27,269 nucleotides of DNA from Treponema sp. GTDB taxonomy: Bacteria; Spirochaetota; Spirochaetia; Treponematales; Treponemataceae. This document shows positions 7,105-15,366 of this stretch, in pieces (position 1 is the first letter of the stretch; every line of letters begins with the position of its first letter). The position numbers and the translations under genes are program-made. The notes below the pieces were generated by a model. The model had not been told where the DNA came from. It saw nothing but the letters and a program-made list of their open reading frames with translations, and searched no databases. The stretch spans positions 1 through 27,269 of the forward strand of contig JAEDED010000028.1 in assembly GCA_016293495.1 (NCBI GenBank). The letters run 5' to 3'.

Positions 7105-7134
7105 TATAATTTCAAATTGAATTTCATTATTTTC

Positions 7135-7170
7135 TTGACAATGTATGCATTATGCATTAAATTTGCATAC
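7135..7170 (+). promoter_or_regulatory. vapBC promoter and palindromic operator
   Basis: A perfect -35 hexamer TTGACA (7135-7140) stands 17 nt before TAAATT (7158-7163, 4 of 6 to the -10 consensus). Overlapping it, GTATGCA (7143-7149) and TGCATAC (7164-7170) form an inverted repeat with a further TATGCAT between. This is the expected position for an operator bound by the VapB-VapC complex, giving autorepression. The binding is inferred from other VapBC systems. Confidence 0.6.
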
Positions 7171-7199
7171 AGGTACAATCATATAAAAGGGAGATATGT

Positions 7200-7475
7200 A
7201 TGCCACTTCTTCAAGTCAGAGATTTTCCAGAAAATTATTACCATAAACTCAATGAGCTTTCTGAACGCGAAAACCGAAGCATTACCCAGCAGACAATCTA
7301 TATGCTCAAAACAATGCTTGATTCATATGATTTAAATCTCAATACAAAAAGAAAAGCAGCACTCAGTTCCATTCACAACTTAAGTCTTAAAATTTCCTCT
7401 GATGCGCCATCAGCTACAGATCTCATTAGAGAAGACCGTGATTCGGATCACAATAATCTTCTGGAGAATAAATGA
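7200..7475 (+). CDS. vapB: VapB/FitA-like antitoxin, ribbon-helix-helix type
   Basis: This 91-residue protein begins MPLLQVRDFPENYYHKLNEL, a ribbon-helix-helix pattern (beta strand LQVRDFP followed by two helices) as in FitA and Arc-like antitoxins, which bind DNA as dimers through the first strand. The C-terminal half is polar and probably disordered (SDAPSATDLIREDRDSDHNN); in this family that part binds and blocks the PIN toxin. Ribosome site GGGAG lies 7 nt before the ATG. It overlaps the toxin gene by 4 nt (ATGA), the usual coupling of antitoxin and toxin. Expression is probably autoregulated through the upstream palindrome. Confidence 0.82.
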   Translation: MPLLQVRDFPENYYHKLNELSERENRSITQQTIYMLKTMLDSYDLNLNTKRKAALSSIHNLSLKISSDAPSATDLIREDRDSDHNNLLENK

Positions 7476-7867
7476 CATACGTACTTGATACAAATATTGC
7501 ATTTGAAATTGCTTTTCAAGGCCCTGATTTTAATAAATATAAAAGCCTTCTTGAAGAAGCAGATTCTGTTCTAGCCCCAACTTTATATGAATCTGAAGTT
7601 ACCAATACACTTTTAAAATATATCAAAGGCGGCTATATCGATATTCAGAACGCTAAGATTTCACTGCCCCTTATGCTCCAGTTTGTTGATCTTTATACTG
7701 ACACAGCAGAACTTGCTATAGAAACTTTATCAGAAGCCACAAGACTAAACCACAGTGCTTATGATATATTTTATATGGTACTTGCCCGCAGAAACGGCGC
7801 TACCCTTCTTACAAAAGATGAACGCTTAAAAAAACTGGCAATTGATGCCGGAGTACGTGTAGAATAG
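7472..7867 (+). CDS. vapC: VapC-type PIN-domain ribonuclease toxin
   Basis: This 131-residue PIN-domain protein carries all four acidic metal-site positions: LDTN at the N-terminus (D6), YESEV near 40, AYDIFY near 97, and TKDERL near 115. VapC toxins cleave tRNA or rRNA and are neutralised by VapB; the target here cannot be told from sequence. The start codon overlaps the antitoxin stop, so translation is coupled. The stop TAG leads directly into the TAGGATTATT spacer of the next gene, so the glycosyltransferase at 7875 may be read from the vapBC promoter. Position in the middle of the island could stabilise the flanking genes against loss. Confidence 0.88.
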   Translation: MTYVLDTNIAFEIAFQGPDFNKYKSLLEEADSVLAPTLYESEVTNTLLKYIKGGYIDIQNAKISLPLMLQFVDLYTDTAELAIETLSEATRLNHSAYDIFYMVLARRNGATLLTKDERLKKLAIDAGVRVE

Positions 7868-7874
7868 GATTATT

Positions 7875-8873
7875 ATGAAAATCGCATTTGTAGACATGTC
7901 ATTCCACATTCAGAACACTAAATCATCTCAGTTCTTTATCGATATCCTGTCTCCATTAGGAGAAGTTCATCATATTTCAAACATTGATGCTTGGAGAGTT
8001 GTTCCAAAGCTTAAACCCGATGTATTGATTCTCTGGCAGTACATGATAACTCCTGCAGAAATTGATTCGTGGGGCGTAAGGAATGTTGTATTGATTCCGA
8101 TGTTTGACGCATGTCCACATACAATGGATTTCTGGAATCAGTATAAAAAATACAAAGTGTTCTGTTTTTCAAAAACTCTTTATGACATTCTCAGAAAAAA
8201 CAATTTCAACTGTTTTCACAGCCAGTATTATATTAAACCTTCAAATGCCAAAGGTTTAAAATCTGTAACCAACATGCAGAATGCTTTTTTCTGGGAACGT
8301 TACGATAGACTCACATGGGACACAGTAAAACATGTAGTTGAAAAACTTCCTGTCAAAAACCTGCACTATCACACAGGTCTTACACAAAACGACAAAGTCC
8401 GTCCGACTGCTGATGAAGTTTTAAAATACAACATCACTTTTACAACCTGGTTTGAAGACAAAACCGAAATGGATAAAATCCTCGACAAAGCAGGAATCTA
8501 CATTAGTCCGCGACTTGAAGAAGGCATCGGCCTTTCATTTATCGAAGCAATCGCCCGCGGAAATTTAATCTGTGCCTTTGATGCTCCAACAATGAACGAA
8601 TACATCACAGACGGCAAAGACGGAATTTTATTTACTCATGATAAGTTCCCTGCAAAAAAAATCAGCAGAACAAAAATTGCCCTTATGCAGACAGCCGCTT
8701 TAGAAAGAGCAAAAAAAGGATACAAGACCTGGGACAAATCTCTTAATAATATCAGAGCATTTATTTCAGAACCTTTAACTGATTACAATCCAAAACTGAC
8801 ATTAAAAGGTTTTAAAATCCGTTCCATTCACCAGTTAAAATTCCTAATCAAAAAAATTCTCCGACGCGCATAA
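7875..8873 (+). CDS. Glycosyltransferase, GT4-like (GT-B)
   Basis: This 332-residue protein is a probable GT-B glycosyltransferase. The donor-site block YISPRLEEGIGLSFIEAIA, then RGNLICAFDAPTMNEYITDGKDGILF, has the full E-x7-E motif of the GT4 clan. It is a paralogue of the enzyme at 6100-7092, which has Asp at the second acidic position. The C-terminus is strongly basic (KFLIKKILRRA), suggesting peripheral contact with the inner membrane. The start is 7 nt after the vapC stop with ribosome site AGGA, the same TAGGATTATT junction as before 1743, so cotranscription with vapBC is likely. Sugar specificity is unknown. Confidence 0.78.
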   Translation: MKIAFVDMSFHIQNTKSSQFFIDILSPLGEVHHISNIDAWRVVPKLKPDVLILWQYMITPAEIDSWGVRNVVLIPMFDACPHTMDFWNQYKKYKVFCFSKTLYDILRKNNFNCFHSQYYIKPSNAKGLKSVTNMQNAFFWERYDRLTWDTVKHVVEKLPVKNLHYHTGLTQNDKVRPTADEVLKYNITFTTWFEDKTEMDKILDKAGIYISPRLEEGIGLSFIEAIARGNLICAFDAPTMNEYITDGKDGILFTHDKFPAKKISRTKIALMQTAALERAKKGYKTWDKSLNNIRAFISEPLTDYNPKLTLKGFKIRSIHQLKFLIKKILRRA

Positions 8874-8914
8874 AAAACTTCAACGCCACGAACTTTTCAA
8901 TTTAACCCGCACAT

Positions 8915-8948
8915 AAAAAAAAGACCGCAGGTAAAACTTACCTCGGTC
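8915..8948 (-). terminator. Rho-independent terminator downstream of ugd
   Basis: On the minus strand the stem GACCG-AGGTAA pairs with TTACCT-(G)-CGGTC across a 3-nt loop with one bulged base, and eight T follow. It ends the minus-strand operon 13620-9122, about 170 nt past the ugd stop. On the plus strand no T tract follows, so it would not stop the 7875 gene. Confidence 0.85.
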
Positions 8949-9027
8949 CGGGGAAGCATGACATATTTTGATATGTCTGGTATCAAGTATTTTTTGTTTT
9001 TATTTATTCACACTTCGATTTAAGTAT

Positions 9028-9079
9028 GTGCGTGATTATTCAGCAAGTCAAAGCATTTGTTTGACGAATAATCACGCAC
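9028..9079. repeat. Long interrupted palindrome between convergent genes
   Basis: GTGCGTGATTATTC (9028-9041) and GAATAATCACGCAC (9066-9079) are perfect inverted arms of 14 bp. Inside, GTCAAA (9047-9052) pairs with TTTGAC (9060-9065), leaving a 5-nt bulge on one side and a 7-nt loop, so 20 base pairs can form. No T tract follows on either strand, so it is not a typical intrinsic terminator. It lies in the 3' untranslated region of ugd and could be an RNA-stabilising or processing hairpin or a small dispersed repeat. The rest of 8949-9121 shows nothing else. Confidence 0.75.
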
Positions 9080-9121
9080 CCTCATACAAACAATTTATTT
9101 CAGAATAATTTCAAACACAGA

Positions 9122-10306
9122 TTAGTCTTTACCAAAAAGATCGCGTGTATAAACCTTATCCTTTACATCATCAAGATCATCACTCATGCGGTTTGCAATG
9201 ATTACATCACACTTTCCTTTAAAATCAGAAAGCTCTGCAATTACTGGATAACCTTCAAAATTATCAGCCTTCAATGTCGGTTCATAAATTACAACGTGAA
9301 TACCGCGGCTTTTAAGGCGGTTCATAATGCCCTGGATTGCACTCTGTCTGAAGTTATCACTTCCGGCTTTCATTGTAAGGCGATAAATACCAACACATGA
9401 AGGATTCTGTTTTGCAACCTGGTTTGTAATATGTTCCTTGCGGGTATCGTTTGAAGCAACGACAGCACTGATCATATTCTGAGGAATGCCGGCAAAGTTT
9501 GCTTTAAGCTGTTTTGTATCTTTAGGAAGACAATAGCCGCCGTATCCAAAACTCGGGTTGTTGTAAAAATCACCGATTCTCGGATCGAGACTGATTCCCT
9601 TGATAATTTGACCTGCATCAAGTCCGTTAAGTTCAGCGTATGTATCAAGTTCATTGAAGTATGCAACGCGTACTGCAAGATAACTGTTTGCAAAAAGCTT
9701 GATTGCTTCAGCTTCTGTACAATGCGGATGGAGAACTTCAACTTCAGATTTGATTGCACCCTGTTTTAAGAGTGCTGCAAACTGTTCTGCCTTTGCCTTG
9801 AGTTCTGGAGCATCTTTAGGGAATGAAACAACAATGCGTGACGGATAAAGATTATCATACAGTGCTTTTCCTTCACGGAGAAATTCCGGAGAGAAAATAA
9901 TATTGTTGAATTCAAATTCCTTTCTTGTTCTGTTTGTATAACCGACAGGAATTGTTGACTTGATTACAATTGTTGTCGAAGGATTATATTTTTTAACAAG
10001 CTGAATTACTGCTTCAATTGAACTTGTATCAAAAAAGTTTTTTTCGACATCGTAATTTGTAGGTGTAGAAATAATGACAAACTCTGCACCAGTATAAGCT
10101 TTTTCTGCATCTGTTGTTGCAGTAAGATTTAATTTTTTTGTTGCAAGATATTCTTCAATTTCTTTATCAACAATCGGAGATTTTTTGTTATTGATTAAAT
10201 CTACTTTTTCCTGAACGACATCAACTGCCCAGACTTCATTGTTCTGAGCCAAAAGGATTGCATTTGACAATCCAACGTAACCAGTTCCTGCAACTGCGAT
10301 TTTCAT
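9122..10306 (-). CDS. ugd: UDP-glucose 6-dehydrogenase
   Basis: This 394-residue enzyme oxidises UDP-glucose twice, with NAD+, to UDP-glucuronate in the cytoplasm. The N-terminal Rossmann motif is GTGYVGL (7-13). STPTNYD (about 80-86), SPEFLREG (about 138-145) and the catalytic-cysteine motif GYGGYCLPKDT (about 255-265) are present. The length matches the short bacterial form, such as the 388-residue E. coli enzyme. Ribosome site GGAGG precedes the start. It is the last gene of a minus-strand operon, 57 nt after the OmpA-family gene, and is followed by the terminator at 8915-8948. Its product is the substrate of the decarboxylase at 15458-16393, so the two enzymes would feed UDP-GlcA and UDP-xylose to the island's glycosyltransferases. 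Confidence 0.95.
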   Translation of the reverse strand: MKIAVAGTGYVGLSNAILLAQNNEVWAVDVVQEKVDLINNKKSPIVDKEIEEYLATKKLNLTATTDAEKAYTGAEFVIISTPTNYDVEKNFFDTSSIEAVIQLVKKYNPSTTIVIKSTIPVGYTNRTRKEFEFNNIIFSPEFLREGKALYDNLYPSRIVVSFPKDAPELKAKAEQFAALLKQGAIKSEVEVLHPHCTEAEAIKLFANSYLAVRVAYFNELDTYAELNGLDAGQIIKGISLDPRIGDFYNNPSFGYGGYCLPKDTKQLKANFAGIPQNMISAVVASNDTRKEHITNQVAKQNPSCVGIYRLTMKAGSDNFRQSAIQGIMNRLKSRGIHVVIYEPTLKADNFEGYPVIAELSDFKGKCDVIIANRMSDDLDDVKDKVYTRDLFGKD

Positions 10307-10363
10307 TTAGTAGCCTCCAAGCTTACTAAAGGGGAATTTTCATTCCCCTGAATTAGTTATTTT

Positions 10364-13300
10364 TTACTTATGAAGAAGGAATTCAACACGGCGGTTTTTC
10401 CACCAGTTTTCTCTGTCTTTAAGAGAAGCAATTCTTTCGCGTCCACCTTTTCCTTCTGTCTTCATGCGGTTTGCTTCAATTCCGTAAGAATTAAGTTTTG
10501 TTTTTACAAACTCTGCACGACTCAAAGAAAGTGGAATCAATGGAATATTTCCATTTGCAGTAGAAGTTTCTTCTTCTTCAGTTCCTGTAATATTATTTGC
10601 ATGACCAACAACTGTAATTGTATAGTCAGGGAATTTCTTCAATACGTCTGCAACACGCTTGAGAACGCGTTCATTGTTTGCAGCCTGTTGAGGTGTTACT
10701 TTACTTCCTGCAGCTTCTTTAGCTGTCTTGAAGTCAGCCGCATTCGATCTGAAGATAATTGCAGGTACTGCCATCTTAAGAACGTTACCGTCACGAGTTA
10801 CAAGAATATCAACAGAAATCTTTCCGCGAACTTTAGAAGTAAGTCCAAGACTGTCAGTAACTGTAAATTCCCATGGATAATCCATTGCAGACTGTACGCA
10901 TTCTGCTCTACCGTTCTTTTCTTTTGAAACGTTGCTTAAACCGTTCCATACAAGCTGTTCAGTAATTTTTGAAGTACCGCCTGTTGTCCAGAAGGCCTTT
11001 CCTTTCTTACCAGATTCTTCAGGATTAAAGATTACGAATGACCAGTTAACGAGTTTTCCGGAACACTTTGCACCAAGCTTGATAAAGAGGTCATCATCAA
11101 TACCGTCATTGTCAGGGCTAAAGAATTCTGGTGATGTTGAAACAGAAAGAACTGGTGTCTGAGCAGAACAGATGAAATGAGATGACATTTCTGTAATCTT
11201 GTTTCCTTTTTCGTATTCAGCTGTGAGGCGTCCTAAGTAATAACCTTCTCCGGTTTTTCCTGTTGAAGAATCAATTCCGTTCCATGTAATTACTTTTGGA
11301 ACAGATTTATTGTTTTCATCTTTTGATACAGTGTATGCTTTCTTTCCATTGTCATCGATTACATCAAATGTCCAGTTTTTAATTCCGTCATTAATTGCAA
11401 GCTTAATATTGAAAACCTGTTCTTTCAAACCAGTTTCTGACAATGGAGAAATTCCTTCGTACTTAGCTGTTACAAAGGCTTTAACGGCTCTTGTATCAAC
11501 AACAATATTTGAAAGAGATTTTGAAACTTTGTTTCCTGCAGCATCTTCAGCGCTTACGATTACGCTGTAAGTTCCGTCACTGACTTTGTTACCGTTATCG
11601 TCTGAACCGTCCCATGCAAAGCTTGAGTTTGGTTTTCCGCCGACATAACCGTTATAGTTCTGCTGGTAAACCTTCTTTCCGTTTTTATCAACGACTGTTA
11701 CATACCATTCATCTTCTGCAGAACAGTTAGATGTTTTGATAATGATTTCATCTTTAACACCGTCGCTGTCAGGGCTGAACAAGGTGTATTCTGAGCTGAG
11801 ATCGATTGAAGGTGCTTTTGTATCGATTACGATTCCAGGAACATCAACTTTTGCCTGTGAACCGTTTGTAGAATCAAGAGAAAGTGTTGCTGTATATTTT
11901 CCGTCAGCTACAGTTTTTTTAGAGGAATCTTTTCCATCCCATTTAATTGATGAAGGAACTTTTCCGCTTGCAGCAGATGAATAAACTTTATTACCTCTGC
12001 TGTCTTTGATTTCAAAATTATATTTAGCAACATTAACGTTGTCTTTTACGACAGGAGTAAACGTAATCGAATCCTGAACTCCGTCACCGTTTGGCGAAAT
12101 TATAAAGTCAGAAGCTGCAAGCATTACTTCTGTCTTTGAAGTATCAAGGGTAAAGTGAGCTGCAGTTTTTTCTGTTACAGAGTTTCCGGCCATATCAATA
12201 CCAGAAAGGATAAAGTCATATTCGCCGTCTTCTGCAATTTTTCCTTTTTTATCAAGTCCGTTCCATGAAAGTTCTGTTGGACATGCAGTTCCGAAATTGT
12301 ATTCAACAACTGCAGTTGAAGGATCTTTAACATTCACGATTTCTCCGTGCCATTTACGGATTGGAGAACCGCCGTTTTTGTCAGCAGTAAGCTTGAAGGT
12401 CATAAGATCTTTGCGGCCGTCACCATCAGGGCTGAAGATATTTCCGTCAGTTTCGACTTTAGCAATCGGAGCTGTATGGTCAAATACAAATCCGTTTGTA
12501 TTTACAGGAAGTGTTTCATAACCGTTGAGGTATTTAGCTTTAACCTGTGCTGTGTATTTTCCTTCTGCAACGATATTTCCTGAATCATCTTTTCCCTCAA
12601 ATACAATTGTCTTAACAGGAGATTTGCTTCCTGTTGTCGAAGGATTGTATGTTCTTACAGCAGTTCCGTTTTTATCGTTAATTGTTACGCTCCAGTCAAC
12701 AAGCTTGTTTGCGCTGCTGACAGGTTCCGGGATTGTTACATCAAGTGTAATGTTTGTAAGTTCACTTTTTCCTGGAAGAGAAAAATATTTTGCACCGTTG
12801 ATTGAAATATTTGTAGCAGGTTTTTCTGCTGAGAAAATAATGTTCTTGATTACATTTTCGTCATTTACGTTTCCGGCATTGTCTTCGCCGACAATTGCGT
12901 AATTGTAAATACCGTCAGGAACGATCATTCCATTGTCATCAGTTCCATCCCAAACAATTGTCTGAGGAGCTGCTTTTGTCCATTCATAAGTGCGGACAGT
13001 TTTTCCATCTGCGTTTGTAATTTTTGCAACCCATGATTTTTCTACAGAACCGCTCTGCTTGATTGTGAGAGTTCCCTTGCTGCCTTCACCGAACACAAGT
13101 CCATCACTCTGTGGAACTGTGAGTTTACCGTCAGGCTTTGTATTATCGAGAATTACGCTCAAAGGTTTTGTGCGGCCTTCGTTTCCGTCTTCGTCAGTAA
13201 CGCTGATGTAGAAAGAATATTCGCCGTCAGGAGCGAGAGTTCCGTCGTCCATTGTTCCGTCCCAGACTACAGTCTTCGGAATTAAAACGCCGTCTTTTCT

Positions 13301-13579
13301 TTTTCCAAGCTGCTGAACGATTTCTTTAGCAGTAATTTTCTGAGGAAGCGCAACTTTGTTTCCGATTGTGCGGATTACAGTTCCACGGGAATTTGAAATT
13401 ACCATTTTCCATGAAACGATTCTTCCGTTGTCTGTTACAGAAAAAGGAATTTCGAAAAAGTCCTTTGCTCCGTCATTGTTTGGAGAAAAGTATTTTGATT
13501 TTGTAGCGCCAACTACCAATGCGCTGGCTGTCAAAGCCATTGCTGCAGTTATTGCAATAATCTTTGTCTGTATTTTCAT
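10364..13579 (-). CDS. FlgD-type Ig-repeat protein with C-terminal OmpA domain
   Basis: This 1071-residue exported protein has a signal peptide (IIAITAAMALTASALVVGA). About eight repeats follow, each starting like YFSPNNDGAKD or FFSPDNDGIDD, with a core W-D-G-x-D-x-x-G-x-x-x-x-D-G-x-Y and ending D-x-x-G-N; this is the FlgD Ig-like fold, and the N-D-G/D-x-D-G loops look able to bind calcium. The C-terminal 150 residues are an OmpA-like peptidoglycan-binding domain (ITVVGHANN, LSLSRAEFVKTKL, NRRVEFLL). An acidic, Thr-rich insert (TGTEEEETSTANGN) interrupts the OmpA domain. Such a protein would be periplasmic or on the outer membrane, tethered to the cell wall. It lies 40 nt after the barrel gene with ribosome site GGAG, so the two may form one envelope complex. 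Long antisense frames over it are shadows. Confidence 0.85.
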   Translation of the reverse strand: MKIQTKIIAITAAMALTASALVVGATKSKYFSPNNDGAKDFFEIPFSVTDNGRIVSWKMVISNSRGTVIRTIGNKVALPQKITAKEIVQQLGKRKDGVLIPKTVVWDGTMDDGTLAPDGEYSFYISVTDEDGNEGRTKPLSVILDNTKPDGKLTVPQSDGLVFGEGSKGTLTIKQSGSVEKSWVAKITNADGKTVRTYEWTKAAPQTIVWDGTDDNGMIVPDGIYNYAIVGEDNAGNVNDENVIKNIIFSAEKPATNISINGAKYFSLPGKSELTNITLDVTIPEPVSSANKLVDWSVTINDKNGTAVRTYNPSTTGSKSPVKTIVFEGKDDSGNIVAEGKYTAQVKAKYLNGYETLPVNTNGFVFDHTAPIAKVETDGNIFSPDGDGRKDLMTFKLTADKNGGSPIRKWHGEIVNVKDPSTAVVEYNFGTACPTELSWNGLDKKGKIAEDGEYDFILSGIDMAGNSVTEKTAAHFTLDTSKTEVMLAASDFIISPNGDGVQDSITFTPVVKDNVNVAKYNFEIKDSRGNKVYSSAASGKVPSSIKWDGKDSSKKTVADGKYTATLSLDSTNGSQAKVDVPGIVIDTKAPSIDLSSEYTLFSPDSDGVKDEIIIKTSNCSAEDEWYVTVVDKNGKKVYQQNYNGYVGGKPNSSFAWDGSDDNGNKVSDGTYSVIVSAEDAAGNKVSKSLSNIVVDTRAVKAFVTAKYEGISPLSETGLKEQVFNIKLAINDGIKNWTFDVIDDNGKKAYTVSKDENNKSVPKVITWNGIDSSTGKTGEGYYLGRLTAEYEKGNKITEMSSHFICSAQTPVLSVSTSPEFFSPDNDGIDDDLFIKLGAKCSGKLVNWSFVIFNPEESGKKGKAFWTTGGTSKITEQLVWNGLSNVSKEKNGRAECVQSAMDYPWEFTVTDSLGLTSKVRGKISVDILVTRDGNVLKMAVPAIIFRSNAADFKTAKEAAGSKVTPQQAANNERVLKRVADVLKKFPDYTITVVGHANNITGTEEEETSTANGNIPLIPLSLSRAEFVKTKLNSYGIEANRMKTEGKGGRERIASLKDRENWWKNRRVEFLLHK

Positions 13580-13619
13580 TTTATTTCGCTCCTGTTGTCA
13601 GGTGAATTTTTACTCTAGC

Positions 13620-14702
13620 CTAGTCTTCGTCGTCATCAAAATCAACGTCGATTGTAATTGTTGGTGCGACTCTGTCCTGCTGACCGAGTGTAATAACTGT
13701 ACCTGCAGAAATTGCGTTAACATTGTTTGTTACGTTTTTCCATGCAGCTCCAACTTCTATATCGCTCTTTGTCCATTTCTGATTGTTTGTAAAGCTTGTA
13801 TCAAGTCCGAACTTGAATGTAATTGCTAAAGTTGGAAGCCAGCTCTGATAACCTGCGACACAAGCCTGTGTATCAAACTGCCAGCTTGAGTTTACTTCGA
13901 TGAAGTTTGCAATAAGCATCTGAACTCCAGCATCGAATACAACGTTCTGGAAGAACTGTGTAGAAACATCAAGTGAAAGACCTAAAGTGAATTTTTCTGT
14001 ATTTACAAATTCTGCAGCAGCTCCGGCTTTAACAGTCATAAAGCCCGGGAATGTTGTCCAGTCCCTTCCGTCGTTTCTGCCCCATATTCCTTTTGTGTAT
14101 GAATTGCTGTAAACTTTACCGATATTCAAAACTGAAGCACCGAGTCTGAAGTTCTTCATCGGTCCAAGCTCACCCCACTTGTAAATTGCACCAACATCAA
14201 GAACAAGGTTCCAGTCCTGATTAAAGCCCCAGAGGTAACCGCCTCCAAGACCTACACCGATAGAAAGGTTTTCTGCAACTTCCTTTGAAACAGTAGTCTT
14301 GAGGTTTACGGAATTTCCGAGCTGCATTTTGTCTGATTCTGCAAACACACCGAAGAATTCGCCGGTAATGTTACACCAGTCTGTAGGAATGAGAACACCT
14401 GTTCCAAATGATTGTGAATAAGGAGCACTGTCGTCTCCTGTGATGATTCCTGTATAACCGAAATCGATTACAGGACGATTTTGATAAGCTCCGATTGCTG
14501 GGTTAACCATTACATTTGATGGAGTAACCTTAAAAAGAGGACCACCTGCTGTTGAAAAACCAGCAGTCATCTGATGCGGATTAATGAAACCTGTAAAGTT
14601 ATCACCCTGAACCGGCGGATTATACGCAAAAGCGCTGGCTGAGATTCCAATTCCCATTAAAATGCAGACTGCTTTTTTTGTGATAGCAGATTTTAGACTC
14701 AT
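13620..14702 (-). CDS. Predicted outer-membrane beta-barrel protein
   Basis: This 360-residue exported protein starts at 14702, where GGGGGC lies just upstream and a standard signal peptide follows (SLKSAITKKAVCILMGIGIS, then ASAFA before YNPPV). The open frame continues 39 codons further upstream, but that part has no ribosome site. The mature part has alternating hydrophobic and polar residues with many Gly and aromatic residues (ENLSIGVGLGGGYLWGFNQD, FRLGASVLNIGKVY), as expected for an outer-membrane barrel. NPAIGA near the N-terminus and the overall pattern resemble PorV/FadL-like or UPF0164 proteins of treponemes, but I cannot assign the family firmly. The C-terminus ends in an acidic tail (DVDFDDDED). 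It is first in the operon with the FlgD-Ig/OmpA protein and ugd. Confidence 0.75.
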   Translation of the reverse strand: MSLKSAITKKAVCILMGIGISASAFAYNPPVQGDNFTGFINPHQMTAGFSTAGGPLFKVTPSNVMVNPAIGAYQNRPVIDFGYTGIITGDDSAPYSQSFGTGVLIPTDWCNITGEFFGVFAESDKMQLGNSVNLKTTVSKEVAENLSIGVGLGGGYLWGFNQDWNLVLDVGAIYKWGELGPMKNFRLGASVLNIGKVYSNSYTKGIWGRNDGRDWTTFPGFMTVKAGAAAEFVNTEKFTLGLSLDVSTQFFQNVVFDAGVQMLIANFIEVNSSWQFDTQACVAGYQSWLPTLAITFKFGLDTSFTNNQKWTKSDIEVGAAWKNVTNNVNAISAGTVITLGQQDRVAPTITIDVDFDDDED

Positions 14703-14748
14703 ATTTTGCCCCCAAAAATAAGAAAAAAATAAAGATAAATATAGAAGT

Positions 14749-14757
14749 ATTTTATCA
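14749..14757 (-). promoter_or_regulatory. Putative promoter (extended -10) of the barrel-OmpA-ugd operon
   Basis: On the minus strand TGATAAAAT (TGn plus TAAAAT, 5 of 6 to consensus) lies about 46 nt before the ATG at 14702, giving a leader of about 40 nt that contains the GGGGG ribosome site. No clear -35 was seen. Upstream, at 14835-14870, the 8-mer ATTTTTAA occurs twice (AATTTTTAAGCATTAA and AATTTTTAAGGAGTTAA). Confidence 0.4.
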
Positions 14758-14904
14758 AAATTTAATATTTTTGAACATATAGGGAACAATTTAAGCGCCT
14801 GCATCGTTACATTAAACATAAATTTGACTCTAAAAGAAATTTTTAAGCATTAATAGGAATTTTTAAGGAGTTAAAGGGAATCTAAAGTAAACTGAAATTT
14901 TGAA

Positions 14905-15303
14905 TTAAACTTCAAATGAAAAAAGAGCGCCAGTCTGAGGTTTTACGCCGCCCAAAAGAGCCGGTGTATTCTGAGCCTGAGTAACTGCCTGCTTGATCTG
15001 CTTCTGATAGTTTTCGATTAAAACATTAACCTGTTCGTCAGAAAGATGAGTTTCTTTAACGACAGGATTTGTTTTTGAAGTAGTTTTTATTTTTGCAAGA
15101 TTCTCAATGAGAGTATTAAGAATCTGAATTTTCGAGATAGAAACACCGCTCTGGCCACTTTTTGCTGCAACTCCTGAAATGTGGTCAAACTGAGCATAAA
15201 TCACGCTTGACGGACTTACAGGAACATAAAGTTTGCCTGAGGCACCATTGGAAGCAATTCCATTATATGAATATGGACTCAAGTTATGCATGCTGGTCAT
15301 CAT
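14905..15303 (-). CDS. Small protein of unknown function
   Basis: I do not recognise this 132-residue protein. It has a good ribosome site (GGAGG, 9 nt before the ATG; a second ATG follows at once). There is no signal peptide or membrane segment. The N-terminal third is Ser/Gly/Tyr-rich (SPYSYNGIASNGASGKLYVP), and the rest is helical with a likely coiled-coil or helical-hairpin part (ISKIQILNTLIENLAKI and LSDEQVNVLIENYQKQIKQA). It ends in a short hydrophobic strand (GALFSFEV). It is on the same strand as the barrel gene but 202 nt upstream, with a separate promoter candidate between them, so it may be its own unit. The N-terminal pattern would fit a small secreted or flagellar-type helical protein, but that is speculation. 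Confidence 0.65.
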   Translation of the reverse strand: MMTSMHNLSPYSYNGIASNGASGKLYVPVSPSSVIYAQFDHISGVAAKSGQSGVSISKIQILNTLIENLAKIKTTSKTNPVVKETHLSDEQVNVLIENYQKQIKQAVTQAQNTPALLGGVKPQTGALFSFEV

Positions 15304-15366
15304 AAATGTTTACCTCCAAATGATAGTTTCTACTATATATATCGGTTTTATAAATGATGACTTTAG

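Noticed and set aside
10370..13829. Long open frames antisense to the FlgD-Ig/OmpA and barrel genes
   Set aside because: They are shadows of repeat-rich genes with biased codons; none has a ribosome site or recognisable domain.
14703..14819. 39-residue extension of the barrel protein
   Set aside because: A ribosome site and a complete signal peptide belong to the internal start at 14702.
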